Positions 8,078 to 15,482 of a stretch of 64,000 nucleotides of DNA are shown piece by piece. Location: the NCBI GenBank assembly GCA_035326025.1, contig DAOKYT010000003.1:27948-91947 (forward strand), in the 5' to 3' direction. This stretch comes from Amarobacter sp035326025. GTDB taxonomy: Bacteria; Chloroflexota; Dehalococcoidia; Tepidiformales; Tepidiformaceae. The position numbers and the translations under genes are program-made. The notes beneath the pieces were generated by a model. That model did not search any database. It saw nothing but the letters and a program-made list of their open reading frames with translations, and was not told the origin of the DNA. Position 1 is the first letter of the stretch, and each line of letters begins with the position of its first letter.

Positions 8078-8776
8078 ATGGAACCGCTGGAACCACGGGA
8101 ACCCCTGGCCCGCCTGTCTACCTGGATGCCCGGCGAGGCACCGCCCGAAGGCCACCGGGCCGCGCTCCTCCGGCTCGCCGCCGCGTTGCGCGACATCACG
8201 GAAGCCCTCATGGACATGGACGCGCCCGAGGCCGACCTCATCGAAGCGGCCGAGGCAAGCGAGCGCTTCGTCGAGCGCCTGGAAGCCACCCGCACCGGGC
8301 ACCGCTCCTGGGGGTATGGCGAGACCTCGCCATCGGGCAACCCGCGCGCGCTCTTCGACCATAGCCCGCTCCTCGGGCTGGCGAACCCGGTTGCCCCGCC
8401 CCTGAGGCTCCGGATCGAAGAGGATGGCGTGGTGGGCACCGCCGTCTTCGGCAAGCGGTACGAAGGGCCGCCCGGCCACGTCCACGGCGGGCTCATCGCC
8501 GCCGCCTTCGATGAGACGCTCGGCATGGCCCAGGCGATGACCGGCCAACCCGGCATGACCGGCACCCTCACCATCCGCTACCGCCATCCGACTCCCCTCC
8601 ACACGGAGGTCCAGTTCCGCGCCTCCGTCGACCGCGTGGAAGGGCGCAAGATCTTCACGAGCGGCACCCTGCACGCTGGCGACATCCTTTGCGCGGAGGC
8701 CGAGGGCATCTTTATCTCCGTCGACTTCGAACGGCTCCGGACGGCGATGCGCGACACGGACAGCCCGCCAGGCTAA
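8078..8776 (+). CDS. hotdog-fold acyl-CoA thioesterase (PaaI/4HBT-like)
   Basis: A 232-residue protein whose C-terminal two thirds is a 4HBT hotdog domain. The catalytic-loop signature HVHGGLIAAAFDETLGMAQ lies near residue 135, with the long helix and the strand TGTLTIRYRHPTPLHTEVQF following. The first 65 residues are helical and extra to the minimal domain. Members hydrolyse CoA thioesters of aromatic or medium-chain acids; the substrate is unknown. It is monocistronic and converges on the zinc-ribbon gene with a shared terminator. Confidence 0.85.
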   Translation: MEPLEPREPLARLSTWMPGEAPPEGHRAALLRLAAALRDITEALMDMDAPEADLIEAAEASERFVERLEATRTGHRSWGYGETSPSGNPRALFDHSPLLGLANPVAPPLRLRIEEDGVVGTAVFGKRYEGPPGHVHGGLIAAAFDETLGMAQAMTGQPGMTGTLTIRYRHPTPLHTEVQFRASVDRVEGRKIFTSGTLHAGDILCAEAEGIFISVDFERLRTAMRDTDSPPG

Positions 8777-8807
8777 CCCGCAACGAGAGCCCAACGGACG
8801 AACCGAA

Positions 8808-8837
8808 AAGGCCACCCGCTCAATCGCGAGTGGCCTT
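8808..8837. terminator. bidirectional terminator hairpin
   Basis: AAGGCCAC at 8808-8815 pairs with GTGGCCTT at 8830-8837, with an inner CGC/GCG extension. It lies between two convergent genes, the thioesterase and the zinc-ribbon protein, and has A/T runs at both feet, so it may serve both directions. Confidence 0.7.
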
Positions 8838-8893
8838 GCCGGGGTGTGCCGCCCAGGGGTAGCGGACACACCAGAGGAGGGAACGGGGCGTCT

Positions 8894-9067
8894 TTAGCCG
8901 TAGCGCCATTCAGGCGTTGCCGTGTGACAGCCGGGGCAGTAGCGGTCGCGGCTTTCGTAGGCCGAGCCGCACTCGGGGCAGCGGCGGGCGGCCGCGCTGG
9001 CGGCGTCCACCACGCCGGATTCGGCGAAGATCCTTCGCCACCAGGGCTGATGACCGGGTCGGAGCAT
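8894..9067 (-). CDS. small zinc-ribbon protein under c-di-AMP riboswitch
   Basis: A 57-residue protein with a tryptophan-rich start (MLRPGHQPWWRRIF) and a classic zinc ribbon: CPECGSAYESRDRYCPGC, two CxxC knuckles separated by ten residues. The start is fixed by AGGAGG six bases before the ATG at 9067; longer in-frame starts run into the riboswitch leader. Zinc ribbons of this size often bind a protein partner or RNA. Its only visible regulation is the c-di-AMP riboswitch 115 bp upstream. No function is known to me. Confidence 0.8.
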   Translation of the reverse strand: MLRPGHQPWWRRIFAESGVVDAASAAARRCPECGSAYESRDRYCPGCHTATPEWRYG

Positions 9068-9181
9068 GGAAGCCTCCTCTGAAGCGGTGGATGCGGGGGC
9101 TGGCGAACCAGCGGACCACGCAATCCAGGGCGGCTGAGAGGCAGTTGCGGCAGGCTGGGCGGCTGCCACGCCTCTCCCTTT

Positions 9182-9298
9182 ACGCCTGCGGGGTTAGCTG
9201 TCGGGTTCGGTGAGGGAGTTCACCTACCCGGCCTCGGCGGCCGGGATGCACCCCAGGAGTTGGTTCCCCCGCTCCTTCCCACGGAAGGATTCGGCGAC
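9182..9298 (-). promoter_or_regulatory. c-di-AMP riboswitch (ydaO/yuaA type), second copy
   Basis: Read on the minus strand, the leader has GTCGCCGAATCC, GGGGGAACCAACTCCTGGGGTGCATCC, a GGCCGCCGAGGCC hairpin, and finally ACCGAACCCGACAGCTAACCCCGCAGGCG, the diagnostic blocks of the ydaO aptamer. The P1 stem CGCC/GGCG closes it. It matches the copy at 2482-2597 in every core block while the variable hairpins differ. It precedes the 57-residue zinc-ribbon gene by about 115 nt. Confidence 0.93.
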
Positions 9299-9392
9299 AC
9301 AGTTGTACCACAAACCGCATGGCGTGGTGTTAACCGCCCGTAAATTCGGCCTGCCGGTTCCGTATCAGCGGGCAGGGGTCCGCCTCCCGCGC

Positions 9393-10334
9393 CTACTGGA
9401 ACAGGGCGCCCACGCTCTGGCCCGAATGAATGCGCCCGATGGCGTCGCCCAATAGCGGCGCCACGGGCAGGACCGTCATGTTCGGCAGCCGCTTCGATTC
9501 GGGAATGGGTACCGAGTCGGTGACGACGATTTCGCGCGCGCCCGCCGCCCTCAACCGTTCGATCGCCGGGCCAGTGAAGAGCCCGTGGTAGCACGCGATG
9601 ATCGCGTCCCGCGCGCCGCGGTCGCGCAGGATGCGCACCGCCTCGGTGATCGTGCCCGCCGTGTCGATCTCGTCGTCGATCACCAGCACATTGCGCCCCT
9701 CGACCTCGCCGATGACGTTCATCGCCTCCGTGCGGCCGGTGTTCCCCAGGCGCCGCTTTTCGATGATGGCGAGGGGCATGTCGAGCCTGGCCGCCACGTC
9801 GCGCGCCCGCTTCTCATCGCCCACATCGGGCGCCACCACCGTGTAGCTCTCCAGCCGTTCGTTCTTGAAGTGGTTCGTCATCGTGAAGATGGCGTTCAGC
9901 TCGTCGAGCGGGATGTTGAAGAACCCCTGGATCTGCCCGGCGTGCAGGTTCATGGTGAGCACCCGGTCGGCCCCCGCCGTTTCGAGCATGTTGGCGATGA
10001 GCCGCGCCGTGATCGGCACGCGGGGCTGGTCCTTCTTATCGCTGCGGCCATACGCGTAGTACGGGATCACGGCCGTGATCCGACCCGCCGAGGCGCGCCG
10101 GGCCGCGTCGATCATGATCAGCAATTCCACGATCGAGGTGTTGACCGGGCTTACGAACGGCTGCACCAGGTACACATCCCGCATGCGGATGTTTTCCTGG
10201 AACTGCACGAAGATGTTCTCGTTCGAAAACTCGAAGACATCGACCTTGCCGAGCTGGCGGCCGAGCCGCGCCGCGATGGCCCCGGCGAGCTCGGGGTGCG
10301 CCCGGCCACTGAAGATCGCTAGGTCGTTGTACAC
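9393..10334 (-). CDS. prs: ribose-phosphate pyrophosphokinase
   Basis: PRPP synthetase transfers pyrophosphate from ATP to ribose 5-phosphate for nucleotide, histidine and NAD synthesis. The 313-residue product has the FSNENIFVQFQENIRMRDVYLVQPF substrate region, IPYYAYGRSDKKDQPR with the flexible catalytic loop residues, NLHAGQIQGFF and the PRPP-binding VLVIDDEIDTAGTI. The GTG at 10334, preceded by GGGGAG, starts the protein as VYNDLAIFSGRAHPELA, matching the usual N-terminus; a longer frame to 10397 exists. It is the last gene of the parAB-ridA-prs run. Confidence 0.95.
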   Translation of the reverse strand: MYNDLAIFSGRAHPELAGAIAARLGRQLGKVDVFEFSNENIFVQFQENIRMRDVYLVQPFVSPVNTSIVELLIMIDAARRASAGRITAVIPYYAYGRSDKKDQPRVPITARLIANMLETAGADRVLTMNLHAGQIQGFFNIPLDELNAIFTMTNHFKNERLESYTVVAPDVGDEKRARDVAARLDMPLAIIEKRRLGNTGRTEAMNVIGEVEGRNVLVIDDEIDTAGTITEAVRILRDRGARDAIIACYHGLFTGPAIERLRAAGAREIVVTDSVPIPESKRLPNMTVLPVAPLLGDAIGRIHSGQSVGALFQ

Positions 10335-10546
10335 GAAGGCTACTCCCCGGTCCTGTGGTCGAACCGCCCCGCCTTGGGCGCAACCCGAATGTACCATGCC
10401 CGCCCCGCTTGCCTGTAGTCGCCCACCCGCCGCGGCCGGCTGCGGGGTTGCCGGCGCGCGATGACCCTGGCCCGGCCACCGCGTGGCCCAGGGTTCCGGC
10501 GGCCCATCGCCGCGCCGGGAGCTCCGGCCTCGACGGCGCGGAGGAG

Positions 10547-11011
10547 TCAGGCCACCTCGAAGAGGAACTCCACCTCCACCGGCACGCCCGACGGCAACGC
10601 GGCCACGCCGATCGCGATGCGCGCATGCCGCCCCGCCTCGCCCAGCACATCGACGAGCAGCTGCGAGGCGCCGTTGACCACCTGCGGGTGCGCGGTGAAC
10701 CCTTCCGCGCTCGCCACATAGCCCGCCACCCGCAGGACGCGCACCACCCGGTCGAGCGACCCCAGCTCGGCGCGGACGACGCCGAGGGCCTGGATGGCAC
10801 AGGTCCGCGCGAGCGCGGCCCCCTCCTCGATGCTGACGTTCGCGCCCAGCTTGCCCTGCATGGCCACGCCGCTGCCGGCCGCATCGCGCGGGACCTGCCC
10901 GGAGACGAACAGCTGGTTGCCGCTGCGCACGCAGGGCACATACAGGCCCGCGGGGGCCCCGGGCGGCGGCAGTTCGATGCCCAGCTCCTTGAGCCGTGCC
11001 TCGGCGCTCAC
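10547..11011 (-). CDS. RidA/YjgF family protein
   Basis: A 154-residue member of the RidA (YjgF/YER057c/UK114) family, which hydrolyses reactive enamine/imine intermediates of amino acid metabolism. Seen: SGNQLFVSGQVPRDA near residue 35, the conserved Gly-rich interior, and the closing LPSGVPVEVEFLFEVA. The usual C-terminal active-site Arg is not obvious (VAALPSG), so it belongs to the longer YjgF-like subgroup rather than archetypal RidA. The GTG at 11011 overlaps the parB stop (GTGA). Confidence 0.85.
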   Translation of the reverse strand: MSAEARLKELGIELPPPGAPAGLYVPCVRSGNQLFVSGQVPRDAAGSGVAMQGKLGANVSIEEGAALARTCAIQALGVVRAELGSLDRVVRVLRVAGYVASAEGFTAHPQVVNGASQLLVDVLGEAGRHARIAIGVAALPSGVPVEVEFLFEVA

Positions 11012-12006
11012 TGGTACTCGCCCAGCAGGGTGCTGACCACGTTTTCGAACTCCTCCGAGCTGTAGCACTCGATGACGATCCGGGCGCCCTTTTTCTGCGG
11101 CTCCACCTTCACCCGTGTGCTCAGCGCGCGCCGCAGCCGGGCCTCGATATCCGCGAGCGCCGAATCGCGGCGGGCCGTCTGCGCGCCGGGCGTGCTGGCC
11201 GTGGCCGGCGCCACGGCGAGTTGGCGGCGCACATAGCTCTCCGTATCGCGCACTGAAAGCTTCCGCTTCACGACATCGCGCCAGGCGTTCACGCGCCCGC
11301 GCCCCTCCGGCAGGCCAAGCAGGGCCCGGGCGTGGCCCTCGGAGATCTCGCCGGCGACCAGGCTCCGCCGAATCTCCGATTCCAGCTGCAGCAGCCGCAA
11401 CGCATTCGCGACCGTGGCCCGGTTCTTGCCCACCCGGCGGGCCACCTCCTCCTGCGTCAGGCCATATTCCTCCACCAGCCGCCGGTAGGCCATCGCCTCT
11501 TCGACGGGGTTCAGGTCGGCCCGCTGGATGTTCTCGATGAGTGCCAGCTCGAGCAGCTCGTGGTCGGCCGCCTCGCGGATGACCACGGGCACGGTCTCGA
11601 GCCCCGCCAGCCGCGCGGCCTGGAGCCGGCGCTCCCCGGCGATCAGCCGGTAACCCCCGTCTTCATCCCGGCCAACAACGAGCGGCTGGATGATGCCGTG
11701 CTCGCGGATGGAATCGGAGAGTTCCCGCAGTTTCTCGGGCTCGAAATTGGTGCGGGGCTGTTCCGGGTTGGGCGCGATGAGGTCGATATCGAGCTGTTCG
11801 GGTCCGCCCCGGCGCGCCGCGGGCCCTTGTGGCAACGTTGTGGCCACAGCGGGTGCGGGCGGCTCCTCACCCCGCCCGGCGGGCGGCGGCGGGGCCGCTG
11901 CCGGCGGTTGCTCGCGGTGCTCCGCCGGTTCCGCCGCTGGCGTGGTGGCGGTGCCGCCAAAGAGGGCATCGAGGCCCCGGCCCAGTCCACGTTTTGGCTG
12001 TGTCAT
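11008..12006 (-). CDS. parB: chromosome partitioning protein ParB
   Basis: ParB loads on parS sites as a CTP-dependent clamp and spreads to form the partition complex. The 332-residue protein has MTQPKRGLGRGLDALFGG at the start (the ParA-stimulating N-terminus), a Pro/Ala linker, the CTP-binding domain with LIAGERRLQAARLAGL, the helix-turn-helix LTQEEVARRVGKNRATVANALRLLQ, and a C-terminal dimerisation domain. Its ATG overlaps the parA stop (ATGA). Five parS sites lie 4.7-5.1 kb away at 16663-17097. Confidence 0.96.
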   Translation of the reverse strand: MTQPKRGLGRGLDALFGGTATTPAAEPAEHREQPPAAAPPPPAGRGEEPPAPAVATTLPQGPAARRGGPEQLDIDLIAPNPEQPRTNFEPEKLRELSDSIREHGIIQPLVVGRDEDGGYRLIAGERRLQAARLAGLETVPVVIREAADHELLELALIENIQRADLNPVEEAMAYRRLVEEYGLTQEEVARRVGKNRATVANALRLLQLESEIRRSLVAGEISEGHARALLGLPEGRGRVNAWRDVVKRKLSVRDTESYVRRQLAVAPATASTPGAQTARRDSALADIEARLRRALSTRVKVEPQKKGARIVIECYSSEEFENVVSTLLGEYQ

Positions 12007-12773
12007 ACGGCCACTCCTGCGCGTTCGAGAAGTTCGGAGGCAACGGCTTCGTAGGCAGCCGCCGATCGGCCGCCCTGGTCGTACCGGAAGATCGATTGGC
12101 CGTGGCTCGGCGCCTCGCTCAGGCGCACCGACCGCGGGATGATCGTCGCGAACGTCTGGGGAAAGTGCCCGCGCACTTCGTCGACGACCTGCTGGGCGAG
12201 CCGGGTGCGCGCATCGAACATCGTGAGGATGAGCCCGAGCACGTGCAGGCCCGGGTTCAGGCTCCGCTTCACCAGTTCGAGCGTCTCCATCAGCCGGCTC
12301 AGACCTTCCAGCGCCATGTACTCGCACTGCACCGGGATGATGACGCTGTCGCTCGCCGTGAGCGCGTTGATGGTGAGCAGCCCGAGCGATGGCGGGCAAT
12401 CCACCAGCACCCAATCGTAGTGGTCGCGCACCGGGTAAATCGCGTTCGCCAGGCGCCGTTCTCGCGCCAGCACCGGCACGAGCTCGACTTCGGCGCCCGA
12501 GAGTTCCGCGCTCGAAGGCACCACATCCACGCCCTCATCGACCACGCGGACGATGCACTCCGCCATCGGCACCTCATCCAGGATGGCATCGTAGGTGCCA
12601 GGCTGATCCGCGCCGATCACCCCCAGGGCGGAGGTGGCGTTCGCCTGCGGGTCCAGGTCGATGAGGAGGACGCGCTGACCGCGGCGGGCGAGCGCCACGG
12701 CGAGCGAGACGGCCGTGGTCGTCTTCCCGACGCCGCCCTTCTGGTTCACGAGCGAAACGATCTTTGCCGCCAT
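12003..12773 (-). CDS. parA: chromosome partitioning ATPase ParA (Soj)
   Basis: A 256-residue Walker-type partition ATPase. The deviant Walker A is KGGVGKTTTAVSLAVALA near residue 12, Walker B is VLVDCPPSLGLL, and the MinD/ParA signature QCEYMALEGLSRLMETL follows. It binds DNA nonspecifically when ATP-loaded and moves ParB-bound origins. The start overlaps the pfkB stop in a TGATG arrangement and the stop overlaps parB, so pfkB-parA-parB-ridA are translationally linked. Confidence 0.96.
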   Translation of the reverse strand: MAAKIVSLVNQKGGVGKTTTAVSLAVALARRGQRVLLIDLDPQANATSALGVIGADQPGTYDAILDEVPMAECIVRVVDEGVDVVPSSAELSGAEVELVPVLARERRLANAIYPVRDHYDWVLVDCPPSLGLLTINALTASDSVIIPVQCEYMALEGLSRLMETLELVKRSLNPGLHVLGLILTMFDARTRLAQQVVDEVRGHFPQTFATIIPRSVRLSEAPSHGQSIFRYDQGGRSAAAYEAVASELLERAGVAV

Positions 12774-13609
12774 CAGGCTGCCTCCCGGTTCATGCGTGCT
12801 TCGATTGCCTCGCGCGTTGGCAATCCGGCGATGCCGGAACCTTCAACGGCGAGGGCTCCTGCCGCAAGGGCGAACCGCATCGCCAATGCGAGGTCGTCAG
12901 TTTCCGCGAGGCGGACCATGAAGGCGGCGGCGAAGCAATCGCCTGCCCCCGTGGGATCCACCGGGGTAGCCGGCAGGGCTGGCCAGTGCTGCGCTGTGCC
13001 ATCCAGTTCGAACAGTGTAGCGCCATTGTGGCCACGCGTCAGGATGGCCAGCGTCCGCCTGGCCGCCAAATACCGCGCCAGCCCTTCCGCATCGGGCGTG
13101 TCCTCATCGCTGAAGAACGCGATCCACCCCGGCCGCGCGAAGTTCGCCGCCACCCGGAGCGGCGCGGGATGGGGCACCACGCGCTGTCCCGCGCCCACGT
13201 CACGGAGCGGCCCCTGCAGCGCGACCCCGGTGAGCGATTCGCGGAACCGCAGGGGCGCCTTCCGGAATTCGTGGTAGGCCGGCGCGAACAGCACCGCGTC
13301 CGGCGTCTCGCCCGGGCGCAGGTGAGGCACCAGCGCGAGCGGCTCGCCCTCGGCAAGCAGCAGCTGTGCGCGATTCCCGGCCGCATCGTAACTGTTCGCG
13401 TACCGCGGGAGGTCTCCAACCGGCGTCGCACGCACATCCAGGCCCTCGAGCGCGCGCTGATCGAAGTCCGGGTGCATCCCGGTCATGAGCGTGACCCTCG
13501 CGCCCAGCGCCCGCGCGGTCCGCGCCGTGTAGAGCGATGGCCCGCCAGGCGCCCACCCTCCCGCGGGCGTCCGATCGAGCGTGACGTTGCCGGCGACCAG
13601 GATGTGCGT
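12773..13609 (-). CDS. PfkB-family carbohydrate kinase with non-AUG start
   Basis: A ribokinase-like sugar or nucleoside kinase of about 278 residues. The C-terminal signature DPTGAGDCFAAAFMVRL, with the catalytic Asp and anion hole, is intact, and the N-terminal GNVTLDR..GGPSLYTARTARALGARVTLM region matches the family. That N-terminus lies upstream of the first ATG (13486), in a frame open back to the jag stop at 13622. No ATG, GTG or TTG is available; the best candidate is ACG at 13609, eight bases after AGGAGG, encoding THILVAGNVTLD, or CTG at 13600. Sequencing error is the alternative. Substrate unknown. Confidence 0.75.
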   Translation of the reverse strand, partial: THILVAGNVTLDRTPAGGWAPGGPSLYTARTARALGARVTLMTGMHPDFDQRALEGLDVRATPVGDLPRYANSYDAAGNRAQLLLAEGEPLALVPHLRPGETPDAVLFAPAYHEFRKAPLRFRESLTGVALQGPLRDVGAGQRVVPHPAPLRVAANFARPGWIAFFSDEDTPDAEGLARYLAARRTLAILTRGHNGATLFELDGTAQHWPALPATPVDPTGAGDCFAAAFMVRLAETDDLALAMRFALAAGALAVEGSGIAGLPTREAIEARMNREAA

Positions 13610-13621
13610 CGCGGTGCCCTC

Positions 13622-14677
13622 CTAACTCTTCAGGCTGATGACGACCTTCCGGTTCTCTCCTTCGCCGATGCTGTTCGTCTCCAGCTCCGGGTCGTCGGCG
13701 AACGTTATGTGCACCAGGCGGCGTTCCGCCGCGCTCATGGGCTCGAGCGTGATGGGCGTGCCCGTCTGCCGGACACGGTCGGCCATGCGCTGCGCGAGGG
13801 CGATGATCCGTTCCTCGTTGCGGTGCCGGTAATGCTCGACATCGATGGTGACGCCGCCCTTGCCCGGGTAGCGCCGCGCCAGGATCAGGTTCACCAGGTA
13901 CTGCAGCGCCACGAGCGTATCCCCGCGCCGCCCGATCAGGAGGCCGAGGTCGTCGCCCTTGATATCGATCACGGCCAGGGCGCTCCCCAGCCCATCGCCG
14001 TGCGTCAGCGGCTCGCGAATCGAAATCTCCGCATCGATACCCAGGATGCGGAGCATGTCGTCGACCGTCTGCGCGGCGAAATCGACCGCTTCGGCGTTGA
14101 TATCGGGCGCCACGTACTCGTGAGGCTCGCGCGATTCCTCGCGCCGTGGCCGCCGTTCGCGTGGCGGCCGGTCGGCCTGCGGGCGTTCCTCGCGGGGTTC
14201 GCCCGGTCCTCGCCCGCGCGCGCCACGCCCGGGCCGCTGCCGTGCGCCGTCGGGAGGTGGCGCCGGCGGCGCGCCCTCTCCCCGCGGCCTCAGGAAGTCG
14301 GCATCGGTGAGTTTTGGCATCACGGGCTCGACGCTTCCGCGGCTGCCACGGGGCGGCGAGGGCTGCCGCCCGCGGCCTCCGCCCGGGGCTCCGCCACTGC
14401 CACGCTGGCCCCGCTGGCCGTCGCGCCGGGGCTGCCCGGCGGGCTGGCCACGGGGGATGCGCGTGTCCGGTGGGGCGGAAGCCTGTGCCGGCCTCTCGGC
14501 CTGGGGCAGGCGCGTGACGCGCACCACGGCGTCGCGGGCGCCGCGCCCGAAGAGGCCGCCGCGTTTGCCTTCATCGAGGACGAGGAATTCGACCTCGTCC
14601 CTGCTGGCGCCGAGTTGCGCGAGGGCCCGGTTAAGGGCGTCTTCGACGGTTTTGCCGCTTGCTTCGGCCTGATCCAT
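13622..14677 (-). CDS. jag: Jag/KhpB RNA-binding protein
   Basis: A 351-residue RNA-binding protein usually encoded after yidC. Domains in order: Jag_N (ASGKTVEDALNRALAQLGASRDEVEFLVLDEGKRGGLFGRG, residues 6-50), a long disordered Gly/Pro/Arg-rich linker (about 65-180), a KH domain (LGLLIGRRGDTLVALQYLVNLI) and an R3H domain (MSAAERRLVHITFADDPELETNSIGEG). The linker is longer than in most homologues. The ATG at 14677 lies inside the 3' end of yidC, a 47-bp overlap, so the two are likely translated in a coupled way. Role inferred from family: post-transcriptional control of cell-envelope genes. Confidence 0.93.
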   Translation of the reverse strand: MDQAEASGKTVEDALNRALAQLGASRDEVEFLVLDEGKRGGLFGRGARDAVVRVTRLPQAERPAQASAPPDTRIPRGQPAGQPRRDGQRGQRGSGGAPGGGRGRQPSPPRGSRGSVEPVMPKLTDADFLRPRGEGAPPAPPPDGARQRPGRGARGRGPGEPREERPQADRPPRERRPRREESREPHEYVAPDINAEAVDFAAQTVDDMLRILGIDAEISIREPLTHGDGLGSALAVIDIKGDDLGLLIGRRGDTLVALQYLVNLILARRYPGKGGVTIDVEHYRHRNEERIIALAQRMADRVRQTGTPITLEPMSAAERRLVHITFADDPELETNSIGEGENRKVVISLKS

Positions 14678-15482
14678 GTGTGGTCCTCAATTCTCGATCG
14701 GGGGTGGCGGCGGCGGCAGTGGGCGATGCGGCCACGGCAGGTGCGGCTGGCGTACGCACCTTGAAGACGGGTTCGATGTTCAGCGCAGGGAACCCATAGG
14801 TCAGGATGTTGAAGGAAATGCCGACGAGGGAATTGACCACCCAGTAGAGACTCACGCCACTCGGGAACTGGAGCGCGAAAAACGCGAACATCAGCGGCAG
14901 CATCACGTTCATCATCTGTTGCTGCTGCCGCGCGCGTTCGTCGGTGGTCACCGTCACCGTCGTCTTGGATTGTGCCCACGTCGTGATGCCCACGAGCACG
15001 ACGAAGAGCAGGTTCGGCTCGCGCAGGTCCATCGTCAGGAAATGCTCCTGGACCGGCACGGCATGCTGGAGGTACGACCAGTCGTACAGGTGGCTCGAGA
15101 GCTTCTCCAGCGCTTCCGGGGAATTTGGCAGAGCGATGCGGACCGCGTTGTACAGCGCTATCAGGATGGGGAACTGCAGGAGCATTGGTCCCAGGCAGCC
15201 CAGGGGGTTGACTCCGCTCTCCCGGTAGAGCTTCATCACCTCTTCCTGGCGCCGCTTGGGGTCGCTGTACTTCTTGTTGATCTCCTGGATCTTTGGCTGG
15301 ATCCCCTGCATCGAACGCGTCGCGTGGAGCTGACGAAGCGTCAGCGGGAACGTCACCACCCGGATCAGGATGGTGAACGCGATGATCGCCAGCCCGAAGC
15401 TATCGAACAGCACGTTGTTCAGCAGCACGAGCAGGTTCACCATCGGGTTCAGCAGGATCAGGGTGAAGATCTCGCCGATCAC
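14631..15482 (-). CDS. yidC: membrane protein insertase YidC
   Basis: YidC inserts membrane proteins alone or with SecYEG. The 283-residue protein lacks the large periplasmic domain of proteobacterial YidC. Five hydrophobic segments are visible; the hydrophilic-groove Arg is in AFTILIRVVTFPLTLRQL, followed by the cytosolic coiled loop QPKIQEINKKYSDPKRRQEEVMKLY, then GVNPLGCLGPMLLQFPILIALY and a basic C-terminal tail. It starts with GTG, overlapping the stop of the beta-propeller gene (GTGA at 15479-15482). Confidence 0.96.
   Translation of the reverse strand: MIGEIFTLILLNPMVNLLVLLNNVLFDSFGLAIIAFTILIRVVTFPLTLRQLHATRSMQGIQPKIQEINKKYSDPKRRQEEVMKLYRESGVNPLGCLGPMLLQFPILIALYNAVRIALPNSPEALEKLSSHLYDWSYLQHAVPVQEHFLTMDLREPNLLFVVLVGITTWAQSKTTVTVTTDERARQQQQMMNVMLPLMFAFFALQFPSGVSLYWVVNSLVGISFNILTYGFPALNIEPVFKVRTPAAPAVAASPTAAAATPDRELRTTHGSGRSKRQNRRRRP

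Noticed and set aside
12764..14764. A 666-codon plus-strand frame
   Set aside because: Antisense to pfkB and jag, both with clear family motifs; shadow frame.
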